From Ochotona curzoniae (taxonomy: Eukaryota; Chordata; Mammalia; Lagomorpha; Ochotonidae), in NCBI RefSeq assembly GCF_017591425.1, contig NW_024465796.1:124001-188000 (forward strand): DNA of 64,000 bases, written 5' to 3'. Positions 11,128-24,408 of this stretch are shown piece after piece. Position 1 is the stretch's first letter. The number at the start of each line of letters is the position of its first letter. The notes below the pieces were generated by a model that saw only the letters and a list, made by a program, of their open reading frames with translations, was not told the origin of the DNA and did not search any database. The translations under genes and the position numbers were made by a program.

Positions 11128-11240
11128 TTCAATATGGTAGCCTAACAGGTAAGTCCTCGCCTTGCATGTACCGAGATTCCATATGGACACTGGTTCGTAT
11201 CCTAGCAGTGCTGCTTTCCATACAGTTCCCTGGAATTCCT
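11128..11240 (+). mobile_element. C-SINE head fragment
   Basis: 'tagcctaacaggtaagtcct' 'cgccttgcatgtaccgagattccatatgg' and the B-box region are present. Family similarity ends near 11240, leaving only the 5' third. Confidence 0.8.
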
Positions 11241-11499
11241 AGATTAAGTCTTGAAATCCTGGCTTCCCTGCGCCCAGCCCTGAGTGCTGGTGGAACTTGA
11301 GGATTAATGAGGTTCTTCACCCCAGTATAACCATGAAAATAAAGCATATCCACAACCTGGGAGAAATCCTGTTAGATCCTCACCAGAGCCTGAGAAGACT
11401 GAAATATTGTCATAGGTGGGGACACTGGGGAGGTTGTAAAATGCAGCACTGTGCTCTATGCTTGATCCAGGAATAGAAAGAGAACATTAGGGAGAAATG

Positions 11500-11690
11500 A
11501 ATGAAGTCCAAATTAAGACTGGAATTTAGTTAGCAGGAATGCATTAACGTTGCTTCCTTAATTAAACAAATATGGCATAAAATATAAAGAGAAGGAATAC
11601 TTGGCAAAAGGGGTGCAAAAGTTTCTGATCTATCTTTGTAACTTACTTTGTAGATTTAAGAATATTCCAACAAATATTTTAGTGAGAAAT
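11500..11690 (+). mobile_element. Ancient L1 (L1M-type) 3' end
   Basis: 'aatgaatgaagtccaaatta', 'gcattaacgttgcttcctta' and the terminal 'tagatttaagaatattccaa' resemble the 3' end shared by old mammalian L1M elements. Strongly diverged. Confidence 0.45.
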
Positions 11691-14487
11691 GTTCTCTGCA
11701 CCAAGTATCAACACAGCATGCTGTTCTGGAGTCCTCATGTGCTATCCTGCCCATCATGATCCTTCCCTTGACATCTGTTCTGGCAGCCACCCACAGAGTC
11801 CACACTCTGACATCCTGAGACCATGACTGTATTGCCTAACATAGAGCCGGCCGTAGGAACATTTCTGTTTTACACCAGTAGCAGGATATTTTTACTACTG
11901 CAGGTATCTTTACCATCCCCAGATATGCGCAGTTGGTGCCCGCAAGCAAACTGCTTTCCTAAGCTATGGATTGGATATTTCTTCTGACGCCAACTACATG
12001 AGAACATGTCCACAAATGCCAAAGGAAACACCAGCTCTTAGCACATAATCAAGTTAACAGCCAGCACTGTCATCTCATAGGTGACATTGGAAGCTCACGC
12101 TCTTTTCAGCAAATGTGTGCTTTCAATCCGATTATTATCTTATCGCTTAATGCAAAATGGCTGCAAGTTTTTGAGAATGTTCTACCAAGGAGAGGGTCCA
12201 CTTTCCAGATGCCTCTTCATTAGGGAAAAGGCAAATTTTGCAAAGTCTTCTTATTGCTCAGACTTTTCCAAACATGTAATTTCTCCTAATTCTTCTCAGA
12301 TTTCAAGCAAAGAGTTTTCAAGCTGTTCCAAAGCTCAGACATCTAAGCAAGAGAAATTCAGTGAAGGAAGAAATGTAGCTATGAAGATCAGATGCCAGTA
12401 AATGACTTTCATATCAGAAGAGCAACTTTGTGTAGAAGGAAATCAAATCTGTCAATGTTCATTCAGCATGCTGGCACACCTGAGAGATATTCAGTTTCCT
12501 CCTAGATGAAACTGTGTGCTGGATGCCACTTGCATTTTTCTATCCCTGATACTCTAATTGAATTGTGCCTATTTCTCTTTTCCTCTGTCTGGATTTTTCA
12601 AATGCTCCTTAGATATGTTGCTTCAGGTAAAGTTTCTTTAAAGTGTGAAGGTGCTATTTCCCTGGTATACTGAGGGTTTCTATTGTGAAGGAGTTAGGTT
12701 TGGATTCTCAAGCAAACGACCAATGAAATGCTTGGAATACCCAGTAGACCTCCAGGTGTATTCGGGGATAAGAGTGTGATGGAAACATGTGTCAGGATAC
12801 AAAATCTCAGTGACATTGCATACTAAGAACACCCTTAATAACCAACCATGACTCTAATAAGTTCTATCGAAGATCATCCCGTAGCTTGGACACCTGCCTT
12901 TGATGAAAGAATACATCCCAACAGCTACCCAGTGTATGCCTGTTCCATATCCCAGCAGAATGGAGCAACTTAATTTTGCCAAACATTTGGATTAATAAGT
13001 ACGATCCACAGTGGGTCATAGGGACGTGCCATACAAAGGGACTCTTCAGATGGCCAAACGCGCATCAAGCATTGGCTATGTCCACACTTTTGCCCAGAAA
13101 AGCCTTAAGCAGATGACGTGCTAACTTCCCAAACTCACTGAGTTCATTCACCAGATAATAATTCTAGTCATGCACAATGCCTGAAAATACATTAAAAACA
13201 AAATGGTGAGTCCACCATGAGCTTACTCTGATTTGAAGATTTCTTGAATTCCTTCCATATGGAAGAAGATAATAGTCAAATCCCTCTGAAGCCATAAATC
13301 CCAAAGATTCTACTGCTATGACAGGTATTGGTGTCTTAAGAATCCCCCACTGACTCTCATTCTCATCCTCAATTCTCAGTAAATGCACTTCTGGAAACCC
13401 AAATGCAAAATGAAGGCAAATAATTGCCTGAGATTAAACCTGAGGTTACACAAAATATCAACCAGGGAGCAGCTGTGTAAGAAGGAGATCTAATGTGAGA
13501 GACATCTGTGCCTTCCCCTCCCCTCCACTAACAGCCAGACCCTGTGGCTTGCCTGCAGAATGAATGGCCTCTCTGTGAGTCCCTGATGGTTCTGACACTA
13601 GGAGCCCTTCAGCAGGCTCAGAGCCTCAGATGTATTGTGCTCATCTCTGTTCCCTGCTGACATGTGTGCTTCTCATAGTAATCGTGTACATTTGATTGGC
13701 CTAGCCAGGACTAGCTGGGACTCTGCCTCCTGTACTCACTTCCTCTGCATGTTCTCAGAGATAAAGAATGGTTTTCCAAAGAGATCTTTCTACCAAGTTT
13801 TGTGAATATGGTAGATACTTACACCCCCTCCTGAATCCCTTTGAGAGGGAACTAGAGTGACACAGGGCTTTCAGTTCATAAAACTTGGCAGAAATCACAA
13901 GACAGAATTCCTTGAATCAAGTTACAAAAACCCTGGCTTTGTCTATACACTCTTTCTCACTTTCACCTGCTTTAGTAGAATGCAACTGTCACATTCCAGC
14001 TACCCTTGTCGAGAACTACCCAGAGGAGAAGGGAAGAAGCATTTTGCCTCAAAGTCAGGGCGAATAAAGCCCTCAGTCACCTGGCACAAACGGAACTGAA
14101 TCCTTTCCACAAGGACCTTGTGCCCTTGGAAACAGATCCTTCTGAAGTGCAACTGTCAGGTGAGATGCCTCAGTTGGAACCATGAGAGAGGAAGTCCATC
14201 ACGGCCACCAAAAGCAGCCATGTTTGGATTCTTGTCCATCAGAACTTAGATTATAATATGCATTGGCTGTTTGGTGACCAAATGTTTTGAGACATTTGGA
14301 TAGATAGCTAGAGAGGACAAATATACTGCACACAGGAAATATTCCTGAAAGTCTCACTAGAGAAAATAAAGCAGCTTCCTTCAGACAGGTGATGCCTCAT
14401 CTCCGGAAAACAGCTCTGCATGCCTCTCTTAGAAGTTTCCTTGGGTCTGTTTTCTGGAGCAGTTAGACCTCAATAGTATAAATGGTG
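11691..14487. other. Unique sequence, no gene seen
   Basis: About 2.8 kb with no lagomorph SINE and no identifiable exon. Open frames up to 106 codons (12081-12401) start at random ATGs and show no domain I recognise. Confidence 0.45.
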
Positions 14488-14660
14488 ACTCCATCACTTA
14501 CTAACTCCTTGGCAGTGTAGAAGTCATTTAAATCTTTTCTGCCTCTATTTCCTCATATAGAAGATGGGAATAATACTACTACCTGTTCCATGTGAAGTTA
14601 CACTATTTTATGGCAGTGTCTCAGCATGTAAAACAGTTTCTATTGCATAGCAGAAGAAAA
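14488..14660 (+). mobile_element. MIR element
   Basis: The MIR core is clear: 'actccatcacttactaactc' 'cttggcagtg', then 'tgcctctatttcctcatata' and 'gatgggaataatactactac'. The 3' tail is blurred. MIRs are pan-mammalian relics. Confidence 0.85.
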
Positions 14661-17379
14661 ATACATGTCCATAAGAATGAATACCTTGATTTTAATCCAC
14701 CAATTATACTGCAATTCATATGAGATTTATCACTCCTGCTAGTGTTATTTGCCTGATATCACCCCAAGTTACAGGTAGCTCAAGAATGTGCTTACCTACT
14801 TACACTCAGAACACTATCAATCTATCAAAGGTCAATTGGCTGAATGTTCTTATTTAAACTTATTTTTGTTGATACAGTTTAATAGATTTTATTTAAAATG
14901 TACTCTTGACATGTCACCTATTTGTGATGTTCTCTGCAGCATTCCAACACATGTACATTATGTGTAGTAATCAAAGGAGACTGCTTGGAATACCAATAGC
15001 CAATTCATTATTCTCAGACAGTAATTCTATTGTACTACAGGACATCACAGATCATTCCTACTACTCAGCTGCACTTGAATCGTTTTGGGTGCAAGAACAA
15101 GTTGCCATCTTTCCTGATTATGTCTCCTCCTTGAGCTCTGGGTGATCTTTCAGAAGAATTTTCCATTTGAATTTTCAATCACCATTGAATTACACATACT
15201 TCTTATTTTCCCATCAATGAAATTGATTAGAATCTAGATATACCTAGTCTACAGTTAATAAAGTATGGGGACATGCATGAAAAGTCTTTAAATGTGAGGA
15301 TTTAAAGGATCCACACTTTGGATACCTCTCTGTAGGCACCTCACTGAGGCAGTGTGCCATTCGTCAACAGAGAATCACCAGGGAGGTAGAGCAAATGTAA
15401 CCATGTGTCTCGCTCCACATCTTCAATGAAACAATCCCAAACCTCTGCTGCTTCTTGATGTACTCCTCACTCTGTGTTGCAATCACTGAACCACTTAAAT
15501 AAAAGTCTATTTCTTCTAGATACCTGTGGGGTTCCAGGGTAGAAGGACCTCATCACTTGAGAATCTGCCAAGCAATGAAAATGTTTGAGTTTTGCTCAGT
15601 GACTCAAGGCTGGGCGGGAAACCTGTGCTGTAACAAGCTGTCCAGCTGGTTCTGTTTGATGTTCAAGTTAGAATCACTGCGATAGGGCAAGAGTTTTGGT
15701 TTATTTTTAAGGGCAGTGCTCCTGGGATATTTCCAGAATCTAGTGTTTATCTTACGGCAATCACCCAGCCAGTGTATGTGAAGGAGTCTCTAGGTAGAGC
15801 TTTGGCATCTGAACTGTGTCTCTCTAGGCCTCATGCTGTCATCATCTGAACTCTCAGGGTCTGCATAACAAAGATAAAAACCAGCTTTAGAAACCCATGC
15901 TGTTCATGCTTCAAGCCATCCTTGCAGACAGTTCTTGCTCTCAGTATAGCCCAGTCCCTCATCCCAGGATCCTCTTGTCCGAGTACAGCCTACACTATTT
16001 AAGTGAGCCTATCTTAATGAGTTATTGACCCTAGTTACTCATTTTTGTTACCTCAAATCCCAGCACAGTTTTCAGAAAACAGATATTACAAAATAGGTTT
16101 ACTCATTAGCAAGTGATTATGGTGTGGCTAAATGGACATGATGTTAAATCAGTGTTAAAATGATCACAGAACTATCTGTCAGGTTGATCCTGAAGAAGAA
16201 CCAGTTGTTACTAATTGGGTACTTCACATCATTCCCAGCCAGCCAGATCAGACACAGGGAGCCATGCTTTCCCTAACACCTTCCTTCTTCCTTCACTTTG
16301 TAGCCTTTCCTGCTCTCTGTCCTGGTCCAGGGCCTGGCTTTGGTACCCCTTCTCTCCGCATCTTAATCAAGCCTGAAAAGAAAGACATCAAAAGAGAACT
16401 GAAGAAAAACGCCATTTGGTTTTGTTTTGCTTTGTTTTGGTTTTTTTTCCTTCTTTGTGTAACAGCTGTTTTCTTGAGGAGCTAGTACCAGGCACATTAT
16501 GGGTCCTTGGGACATGTTACTCAACAGGACAGACCAAGCGTAAATTCAGTAGGAGACTGAGTAAACAAGTAGGGAAAGTAACGGAAATGCATATGTAGAA
16601 TGATCCACTGGAACTGGGTGGTTTCTCTGAGAAACAGCAAGCAGAGTGGCTGGGAATAACAATGCTGAAGTGACAGACAGCTATAAGTGGATTTACTGGC
16701 CAGCACTGAGCATTGCATGCAGGGGATCTTCAAAACCCTTTATTTCATATTTTCTGGGTTCACCTCCTTTATTATTCCAATGAGCCGCAGGGCTTTGGAT
16801 GCAATTAATATGTAAATGGCTCTAAGAGGATTGCTTCCAGTGTAGCCCTCCTCCAGACACTCCAGATGTGTATACACACTCTTGTGGTTGCATCTCCATG
16901 TGGGGACAGAGAAAGGATCTCCCATTCAGTTCTCCAAGGATAATTCTCTTCCACTGCTCCCCAGGCCATGGAGAAGCACCACAGTGCCACAGTCCTTCTT
17001 ATCCTCATGCATGAAGACTATAGCTTTTTAGTTGTTCTCAAACTCCCTCAAAAGATATGACAGCAAATCTTGTGTCCTCTGCCAATAGAAACATCCCTAG
17101 CTTCCAATTCTTCACACGAGCCTATGATCCATTCCCTGTCCTTTCTGGAGTTATCTTGTATAATGTTGGGTTGTCACAGCTACCAAAGAGGGCCACTCTG
17201 TGGCAACTCAGGAACACTCCTGGGATCCAGTCCCTCTGTTGCTGTTTCCTTACCTTTCCTCTCACAAAACCTAAGCTTTTCACCTTGGCCCAGGAGGGAT
17301 CTCTGCTGCAAGGTCTTCCTGAACTAATTCATTTCAACATATCAATGCCCTCATCCTTCTCTGAATCTTGGATTCTCCT
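14661..17379. other. Unique sequence, no gene seen
   Basis: Contains a G/T-rich run near 16418-16455 and several chance open frames up to 133 codons. No splice-flanked exon or known domain was recognised. Confidence 0.45.
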
Positions 17380-17770
17380 TTGTAGTCCTAGCACATTCAA
17401 CATACCGTTTCATCCTAAGGCCTTTGCACTAGTTTTGCAGCTCCCAAGTATATGCTAAAACCAGGCATAATTTCAAATTTTAAGATCAAAATGCACTTAT
17501 TTACCTATTTGATTTCTCTACAAGCCTCTTGAAATAACTATGCCTTTTCCCAGATATCGACATCTCTCATTCTCTCTCTCATTCCAGGTCTTGGCTGTTG
17601 GCCCTGAACACTCTGCCAAGTTATAACTTTCACCTTTTAGCAGTTACTGTCCCGTGACATGCCACATGCTTTACTCATTTATTATTCAGCACACTGTTCC
17701 CAGGATGTTAGCTTTAGAAAGACAGAGCTTTTGTCTGAATCCCTTCTGCATTCCTGCTCATAATAGAATA
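17380..17770 (+). mobile_element. LINE-2 fragment
   Basis: 'aaggcctttgcactagtttt' and the downstream 'gttagctttagaaagacaga' 'gcttttgtctgaa' segment resemble, in order, the L2 3' landmarks (cctttgcac.tgct and the gagctccttgagggcaggg region). Heavily eroded. Confidence 0.5.
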
Positions 17771-17869
17771 ACTAGAAGGGCCTGAATATCCCCTTCACAT
17801 CCTTGACTCCAGTCTTTGGTTGGGGACCAGTTGTGGGTAAGTAAATCTGGTGCTCCATGTCAGTTGGTC

Positions 17870-18035
17870 CCCATGACAACCCTCTAAGGTGCAGCTGTTT
17901 TACTCACAAGCAAACCAAGGGATGCGTCTGCAGCAGTGATATGTAAAGGCATGTCTAATGGCAGGTATCTTGTGCCAGTTAGACCTGAAACTGAAATTTC
18001 TACTGCAAACCCCACACTGTTTTCACTATAGTAAA
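17870..18035 (-). mobile_element. MIR element, degraded
   Basis: 'gacaaccctctaaggtgcag' followed by a tttactcacaagcaaaccaaggg-type segment and 'agttagacctgaaactgaaa' matches the reverse-orientation MIR order. Confidence 0.55.
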
Positions 18036-18717
18036 CATCTTCTTTTTAATTATATGTTCCAGCTCCTTCATGTGATGTTATAATCTTGGTATTTTATGCC
18101 GATCTTGGGGAAACAGACCTTTCCAGCACTAGCTGGTCCCTAGAGAGAACACTTTATTTATCCTGCAGTGTGTCTTTCATATGCCAAACAATCACATCCA
18201 GTTCCAGTATAAGGCTCTGAATTTATTTTAAAAAATCTAGTATTAAGGTGGTTGACCCCTTCTCACCCATTCCTTCCAACAGGAATCAGAATAAATATTT
18301 CTGTCTCCCTTGTCCCTCACTCCACTACTGAAATACCCAGTGTCTCCCAAATGCTTCTGGGTGGTAATGAGCCTGTTTTTCTAGTAAACCATGAATACCT
18401 AAACATCTTTTCAATGGCAGGTGTGTCCTAAATTTTAAGCCTTCTCTTACTTAAGTAACAATGAAATCTACATTTGCTATGAGTGGATAGCAGGCTGTGT
18501 GGAAACTCTGTCCTAACCAAAAGTTAAAATGATTTCCAGGGACCATTTCAAATTTAAAATTAGTGTGGGAAGATCTTGGGAGGCTGTTGAGAAAGTGACA
18601 TAGGCATAAAAAATAAGGACGTATTTCACATGGTCACAGGCATATTGGAGAAGGAGAAAAGAAAACCTAGAAAACTAGCACCTGATTAATGTTGCTGTAT
18701 ACGATATGACGTGTTCT

Positions 18718-18774
18718 CCATTATGCCAGTCAATCTCATAAAGTCCTAGTAAGTAGGTATTGTTATTATCATCT
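18718..18774 (-). mobile_element. MIR fragment disrupted by a SINE
   Basis: 'tctcataaagtcctagtaag' 'taggtattgttattatcatc' is the reverse MIR 3' part. A C-SINE insertion begins directly beyond it. Confidence 0.55.
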
Positions 18775-18789
18775 AAAAAATCTAAAAAT

Positions 18790-19129
18790 TGTGCCTGGCC
18801 CCATAGCCTAGTATCTAAATCCTAGCCTTGCATGGGCTGGGATCACATATGGGGGTTGGTTTTAATCCTGGCTGTTCTACTTCCCATGCACCTCCCTGCT
18901 TTTGGCCTGGGAAAATATTTGAGAACGGCCCAAATTGTTGAGATTCTGCATACTCATGGAAGACCTGGAAGAATTTCCAGGCTCCTGGCGACAGATCAGC
19001 TCACTAGCTGTTGTGGCCTCTTGGGGATTAAATCAGTGGACAGAAGGTCTTCTTTTTTGTCTCTCCTTCTCTTTGTAAATCTTTCAATTAAAAACCAAAT
19101 AAAAAAAAACAAAACAAAAATAACAACAG
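18790..19129 (+). mobile_element. C-SINE with 15-bp TSD
   Basis: Full-length element from 'gtgcctggccccatagccta' to an A-rich tail with ACAAAA interruptions. It is flanked by aaaaaatctaaaaat (18775-18789) and aaaaaatctgaaaat (19130-19144), a 14/15 match typical of L1-mediated insertion. Confidence 0.93.
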
Positions 19130-19144
19130 AAAAAATCTGAAAAT

Positions 19145-19801
19145 GGAATTCCAAAAATTTAGGTGTCTTATTCCAATAGAGATAGAGTAGAGATGCAGTC
19201 ATTTTTGGTACCAATGTTCCATTTGTCAACATACTTATCTACCCACTTGCCACAGACACAGGGACAAGACTAAGGGTGGGGCTAGCTGGTATTACTGACC
19301 AGATAAATCCAGCCTTTGTACTTCTCTGATTTATTTCAAAAGAATTATACCAGATTCTTTTATCTCTATATTTCCTGGGGTTTTCTTATTCTCAAAAATC
19401 TAAAACCACTCCATTGGTTACGTTAGTAGGTATAGCTCAAATATCTTTCTCTTAGTTAACAGACTTAAATGCTCATATAACACAGAGTTAAATTGATAGG
19501 TATAGGTTGGGAACTGACTTCACCGAAGGCTCTCTGAACAAATCACTCCTGAGTGATGGGCAGATATGCTGCCATCAACCTCCTCCCCAACTAAAGTGAA
19601 ATTTAGAATAACAATATTTAGCTTCTTTATCGACTCATTTCTTGGAAGACACCCATGGTTCATTTAATAATGCACATCTATTTGGCAAGAGAATGGGTCC
19701 CTGAAGTCAGGTAATCTATTAAGGAAATAAACACAGTAAAACATACAATGCAAGAAGAAATAAAGGGCTTGGATATTGGAAGGTTTAAAAATAACCCAAC
19801 A
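19145..19801. other. Unique sequence, no gene seen
   Basis: No recognised repeat or exon. Confidence 0.45.
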
Positions 19802-20125
19802 GGGCTCTACAAGGTAGCCTAGTGGCTAAAGTCCTCACCTTGTATGCGCCAGGGTCCCACACGGGCAGTGGTTCCAATCCCAGCTGCCCTGCTTCCCATC
19901 CAGTTCCCTGCTTGTGGCCGGGGAAAGCAGTTGAGGATGGCCTAAAGCCTTGGGATCCTGCACCCATGTAGGAGACCCAGAAGAAGCTTCTGGCTGCTGT
20001 GTTCAGATTGGCACAGTACTGGTCATTACAGTCACTTGGGAGTGAATCATCGGATGCAAGATCTTCCTCTCTGTCTCTTCTCTCTGTGTATCTTACTTTG
20101 TGATAAAAATAAAATTAATATTTAA
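19802..20125 (+). mobile_element. C-SINE, full length
   Basis: Head 'aggtagcctagtggctaaag' through the core and 'gagtgaatcatcggatgcaa' to a tail with 'ataaaaataaaattaat'. The 60-codon antisense frame here is a SINE artefact. Confidence 0.94.
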
Positions 20126-20131
20126 AAAAAG

Positions 20132-20385
20132 GAGAAAGGCAAAATGATCAAGAGAGGAAAAGAGAGGGAGAGATGGAAGTGAGAGATCATGAGAGATTTA
20201 ATGATCAACTGCAGTGCTGGGCCAGGTTGCAGTTGGAAACCTGAAACTCCATTCCATTGCCCCACAAGGAAACCTGGAACTCCAGCAGCTGAGTCACAAC
20301 CTACTGCCTCCCAGGATTTGTACCAGCAGGAAGCTGGACAGGAAACAGAGAAGCAGAGGCACAAACTGGCATCTTGATGTAGTTA
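20132..20385 (-). mobile_element. Older C-SINE (rabbit-type), diverged
   Basis: Reverse body recognised by 'gctgggccaggttgcag', 'ctactgcctcccaggattt', 'agcaggaagctggacaggaa' and 'gcatcttgatgtagttaagc'. It abuts the preceding SINE tail. Confidence 0.75.
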
Positions 20386-20936
20386 AGCTACAGCTGGACT
20401 TGCTCTGCTGTTCACCATAAACTCTGCAATTAAAAGTCTTAAGCTCGGTGTTTTTATTGTTGTTGTTTTTGTTTTACAAATTCTCAACATTACACAAGAA
20501 TTACTGCTACCTAATTTCAAAATGATCATATTAACCCCAAAAAAGGAACTGTATACCTCTAACTAATCTTTAAACGCTAAATTTGTCCTAGTCTTTTCAA
20601 ATTTCCAGTCTCTACAATCCTGCATAAATAATAATCTACTTTCGGTTAATATTAAGCTGCCAATTCTACACTCTTCATATAAATGAAATCACACCAAATG
20701 TGGCCTTAGTACTCAGCTTCATTTAGAGGCTATAAGGCAGTAAAAGCTCCATTCATGTGATAGCATGAATCAGCACTTAATTGGTTTTTGTGGCTTAATC
20801 ACATTCCTTTATGTATACTATTACATTCTACAGAGTTCATTTGTTCATTTGTTGATGCACATTTTGGCTCTTCTGTTTTTAAGTTCTGCTTCATTTCCCC
20901 CACCAGATAATCCCTGCACCTTTGCTGAAACCAAGT

Positions 20937-21212
20937 GGAGCCAGCTATGTGGTTCATCAAGTTCAGGCACTACCTTAAATGCTGGCATACCATACAGGTC
21001 CTGGTTCCAAATCCTGCTCCATGTCTGATCCAGTTCCTTGCTAATGCACCTGGAAAAGCAGAATAAGATGGCCCAAGGCCTTGGATCTCTGCACCCATAT
21101 GTGAGACTTGCGTGGAGCTGCTGGCTTCAGGCTTCAGCCCTGGTTGTTACAGCAGTTTGAGGAACAAACCAATAGGTAAATTTCTCTAACTCTGTCCTCA
21201 AATAAATAAATG
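20937..21212 (+). mobile_element. Older C-SINE, near full length
   Basis: Head region, 'atgctggcataccatacagg' 'tcctggttccaaatcctgct', core with 'aagatggcccaaggccttgg', and tail 'cctcaaataaataaatga'. Confidence 0.82.
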
Positions 21213-21869
21213 ATTCAGTTGACAGTGAACAGACAAGCTCATCTCAGGAATCTCAATTTTGATAGCCATCCATATAATTGATGCAACTGCTACTGACACT
21301 GCTGTATTTTACAGCAATTTTGACATAAAAAAGTATAAACCCTCTACGTTTGCTCTTCATTCCCAGGCTTGTTATAGACATTCCTACTTCCCTTTTGTTA
21401 CGTAATGATTAGAGGAGAAACTTATCCAGTTCCTTAAATGAAAGATTTGTCATTTTTAAAGGAAATATACTGAATCTAAAGATCAATCAGAGAAGCATTG
21501 TTGTCTTACTAATATTAGCTGTTTCAATTTGTGCCTTTTCATCTATTTCTGTTTTTTTTCCTCTAATTGAAAATGCTTGTGTGTGTGTGCATGTGTGTGT
21601 ATTGTCTACAGTACAACTTGTCAGTATATTTGTATAATATGTACTCATCAAGTGAGCATAATCAACAATTCCCCTCACTGACATTATTTTATGATTGGAG
21701 GGGATTCTTTATGATTGGGGCTTCCTTCTGCTACTTGGTCATGGACTATAGACTGGGTTATTGTGAACCAGAGTTAGCTTAGATTCCTGTTACAGTAGGC
21801 ATCTGTTCCTTTGATCTCACCATTTAGTGCCTGTAACTGTAATCTTCAGCCCAAACTTATATAATTCTT
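21213..21869. other. Unique sequence with a short (TG)n
   Basis: An interrupted TG tract lies at 21579-21603. No gene seen. The part nearest 21,870 may belong to the antisense L1 that follows. Confidence 0.4.
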
Positions 21870-22925
21870 GCATTTGTTCAGTTAAGTTTGTCCTTCAGTA
21901 TTGAATCCTTTTTGATGCTATTGTAGATAGCAATGCTTTCTTATGTGTATTCTCATATTTCTCATACTTACAATAGAGAATTTCAGCTTGTTTTGTATAA
22001 TGTATTCTGAATTCATTACTCCTAGAAGTTGTATGTATGTTTGTTCTTTGGGATGCTCTACATTCAAGATCTTGACAACGGTGGTAATTGTACTGAATCT
22101 TTTTAAATATAGATGCATTTTTTTCTTTTTATCTGTCATGGATGGAATATTCAATATAATGGTGAGTAGAAGCAGTAAGAGATGCCATTCTTATTAGATT
22201 TCTGCTTTTATAGGAGAGCATTAATTACCATGCATGATAGTTTCTGTGTCTCCCACGAAATTGTTTGTCAAATTGAAGAAGTTCATTTTGCTTCCTTGTT
22301 TGCTGATCATTAATATTATTTGTTTTGAATTTTGTTGTTTTTATTTTTCTACTTTAAATTAGATAATCTGGTTATAGAGTTTTTCTTCTTTATTATGACT
22401 GCATCATACTGATTGGTTTGTGTCTGGGGAATAAAAATTAATCTTGGGGAAAGCATCCAACTCTTTTTTTTCAATAATCTGATTCACATTTTACATACAA
22501 GCATATTGGATATTAGCATACAGTTCTCATTTCCTGTGTTATTCTTGTTGATGACTTTAGAATGAGAGCAACATTAGCCTAATGGAATGAATTAGGAATA
22601 CTTTCCTTCTCAATTACATTTCGAAAAACCTCAAAAAGATTGGAGCTGGTTGGGGTTTTTGTTTGTTTCTTTGTTTTTAATATTTAGTAGATTCATCACT
22701 AATATTCCTGGTACAACCTCATCATTACTTGTTATAGTTCTACTTGAGCTACATGCTCTTCTTGAATCACTTTTGATAATTCATGTTTTTCTAAAAATCC
22801 GACTATTTTGTTTACTGCAAGTATATTTGCCTTTGGCAAGTAATTTTATATAGCAACTTTATAACATTAATTTGTCTGACATTGTCCATAACATTCTGTT
22901 TTCCATCTGTGATTTTTGTTCATTT
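21870..22925 (-). mobile_element. LINE-1 ORF2 fragment, antisense, about 1 kb
   Basis: Reading left to right the segment shows antisense ORF2 landmarks in order: 'tttttgatgctattgtagat', 'aatataatggtgagtagaag' with 'gagatgccattctt', 'attgtttgtcaaattgaaga', and 'tagaatgagagcaacattag' with 'cctaatggaatgaattagg'. These correspond to the RT domain moving from 3' to 5'. Many frameshifts and stops are present. A C-SINE has inserted at its right edge. Confidence 0.8.
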
Positions 22926-22934
22926 AGTTATCCG

Positions 22935-23272
22935 TTTTTTAAAAATCATATTTTTCTGATTCATTTATTTTTATTGGAAGGCAGCTTTATAGAGAAAAGA
23001 AGAGACACTGGAAGAAAGATAAATCTTCTATCCTCTGCTTCACTCACCAAACAATGGCTACAATGGCCAGAACTGAGCTGATCTGAAGTCAGAAGCTTCT
23101 AATGGATCTCCCATGCAGGTACAGGTTCCCATGGCGATGGGCCATCCTCTACTGATTTCCCAGGCCACAATCAGGGGACTGGATGAGAAGTGGAGCCATT
23201 GGGACATGACTTGGTACAAATACGGGATCCCGATACTTGCAAGGCGAGGATTTAACCATGTGCCCTTGAGCC
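22935..23272 (-). mobile_element. C-SINE, full length
   Basis: Tail 'ttcatttatttttattggaa', full reverse body, 'gggatcccgatacttgcaag' 'gcgaggatttaacc' head. Confidence 0.9.
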
Positions 23273-23361
23273 TAAAATTTGAAGAAGCATTTTTTTTTTC
23301 TTAATTTCCCACATGGCACATTTATTTTGATTATGTCTTGTTAAGTATTTAGAGGAGTGGG

Positions 23362-23452
23362 TAGCTGCCTGCTTGTAACATGTGGAAGCAGTCGAGGATG
23401 GTCCAAAGCCTTGGCATCCAGCACCCATGTAGGAGACAAATGAAGAAAAGGT
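23362..23452 (+). mobile_element. C-SINE core fragment
   Basis: 'ggaagcagtcgaggatggtc' 'caaagccttggcatccagcacccatgtaggagac' is the middle of the C-SINE. Head and tail are missing. Confidence 0.85.
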
Positions 23453-24091
23453 CCAGGTGTTACATCCATGACCATTCAACCAATTCCACATTGCCTTTAG
23501 TAAATGATTTTTAAAAATGCATTCTCAATTCAAGGTTGGAGATGAGTTTTTTTTATATCCTTCAGAAGTTTACAAGTTTTGATTTGAGTAGAATCTTCAA
23601 AAATAAAAGCAACTTTGTTCTAAGGAATTCTGCCAATTAGCAGGATATGAATGAACTTTAATTGCTTCTGAGAACATTTATTTGAATAAAAGAGACATTT
23701 TCAAAATCTCCAAATGCACGCTTGAAACCAGATGCCTCTTTGAATGATAATAATTTGGTTTTCCCCTGAAGTCACCTGCATATGCTTTATTTGTATTTCT
23801 GTTTCAACTTTTTCTAAAAGATCTCTTCTCCAACAATATGGAACAAATAAGTACTCCTGAGTGACAAGCCAATTTCCCAGGGGTAAAGTTTCAACTGTGC
23901 CCTGTCATCTTTAGTCTTGCATCTCCTGTGATAAGAACTATGAACTCCCAACAAGATTCTGCACCTAAAACTTCCACAAGATCAAGGCAGAAATGTTTCT
24001 CTTAATGCAAACCTTTCCTAGGCCTCTCTTTCTGACTGTGACCGTTAACGATCACTGTTTCTGAGTAATTAACCAAAGGGGATCTTCGCTA
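23453..24091. other. Unique sequence, no gene seen
   Basis: No recognised repeat or exon. Confidence 0.45.
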
Positions 24092-24408
24092 TGACACAGC
24101 CAGTTAAGTCTCTTCCAATGTTGATGCTACCACCCCGTATGGACTGAGAGCCAGGACTGCTCCATGTCATACCCAGCTCTCTGCTAACATCCTGAAAGGG
24201 CAAGAAAATAGTCCAAGTGTTTGGGACTCTTCATCCATATGAAAGGCCAAGATGCAATTCCTGGTCCTTGACTTCAGCCTCACCCTTCTTATGCATTGCA
24301 GGCATTTTTGGAGTCAACCAGCAGATGGAAGATCTTCCTTTCCCTCTCCCTGTGTGTCTCTGTCTCTTCCTCTCTCTATCACTTTCAAACAAACAAGTGA
24401 GTCTTTAG
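24092..24408 (+). mobile_element. Older C-SINE
   Basis: Diverged copy with 'gtccaagtgtttgggactct', 'gtcaaccagcagatggaaga' and a CT-rich 3' part ending 'ctttcaaacaaacaagtga'. Confidence 0.78.

Noticed and set aside
17057..17458. 133-codon plus-strand open frame
   Set aside because: Pyrimidine-rich sequence leading into an L2 fragment; Ser/Pro/Leu-rich composition follows from base composition.
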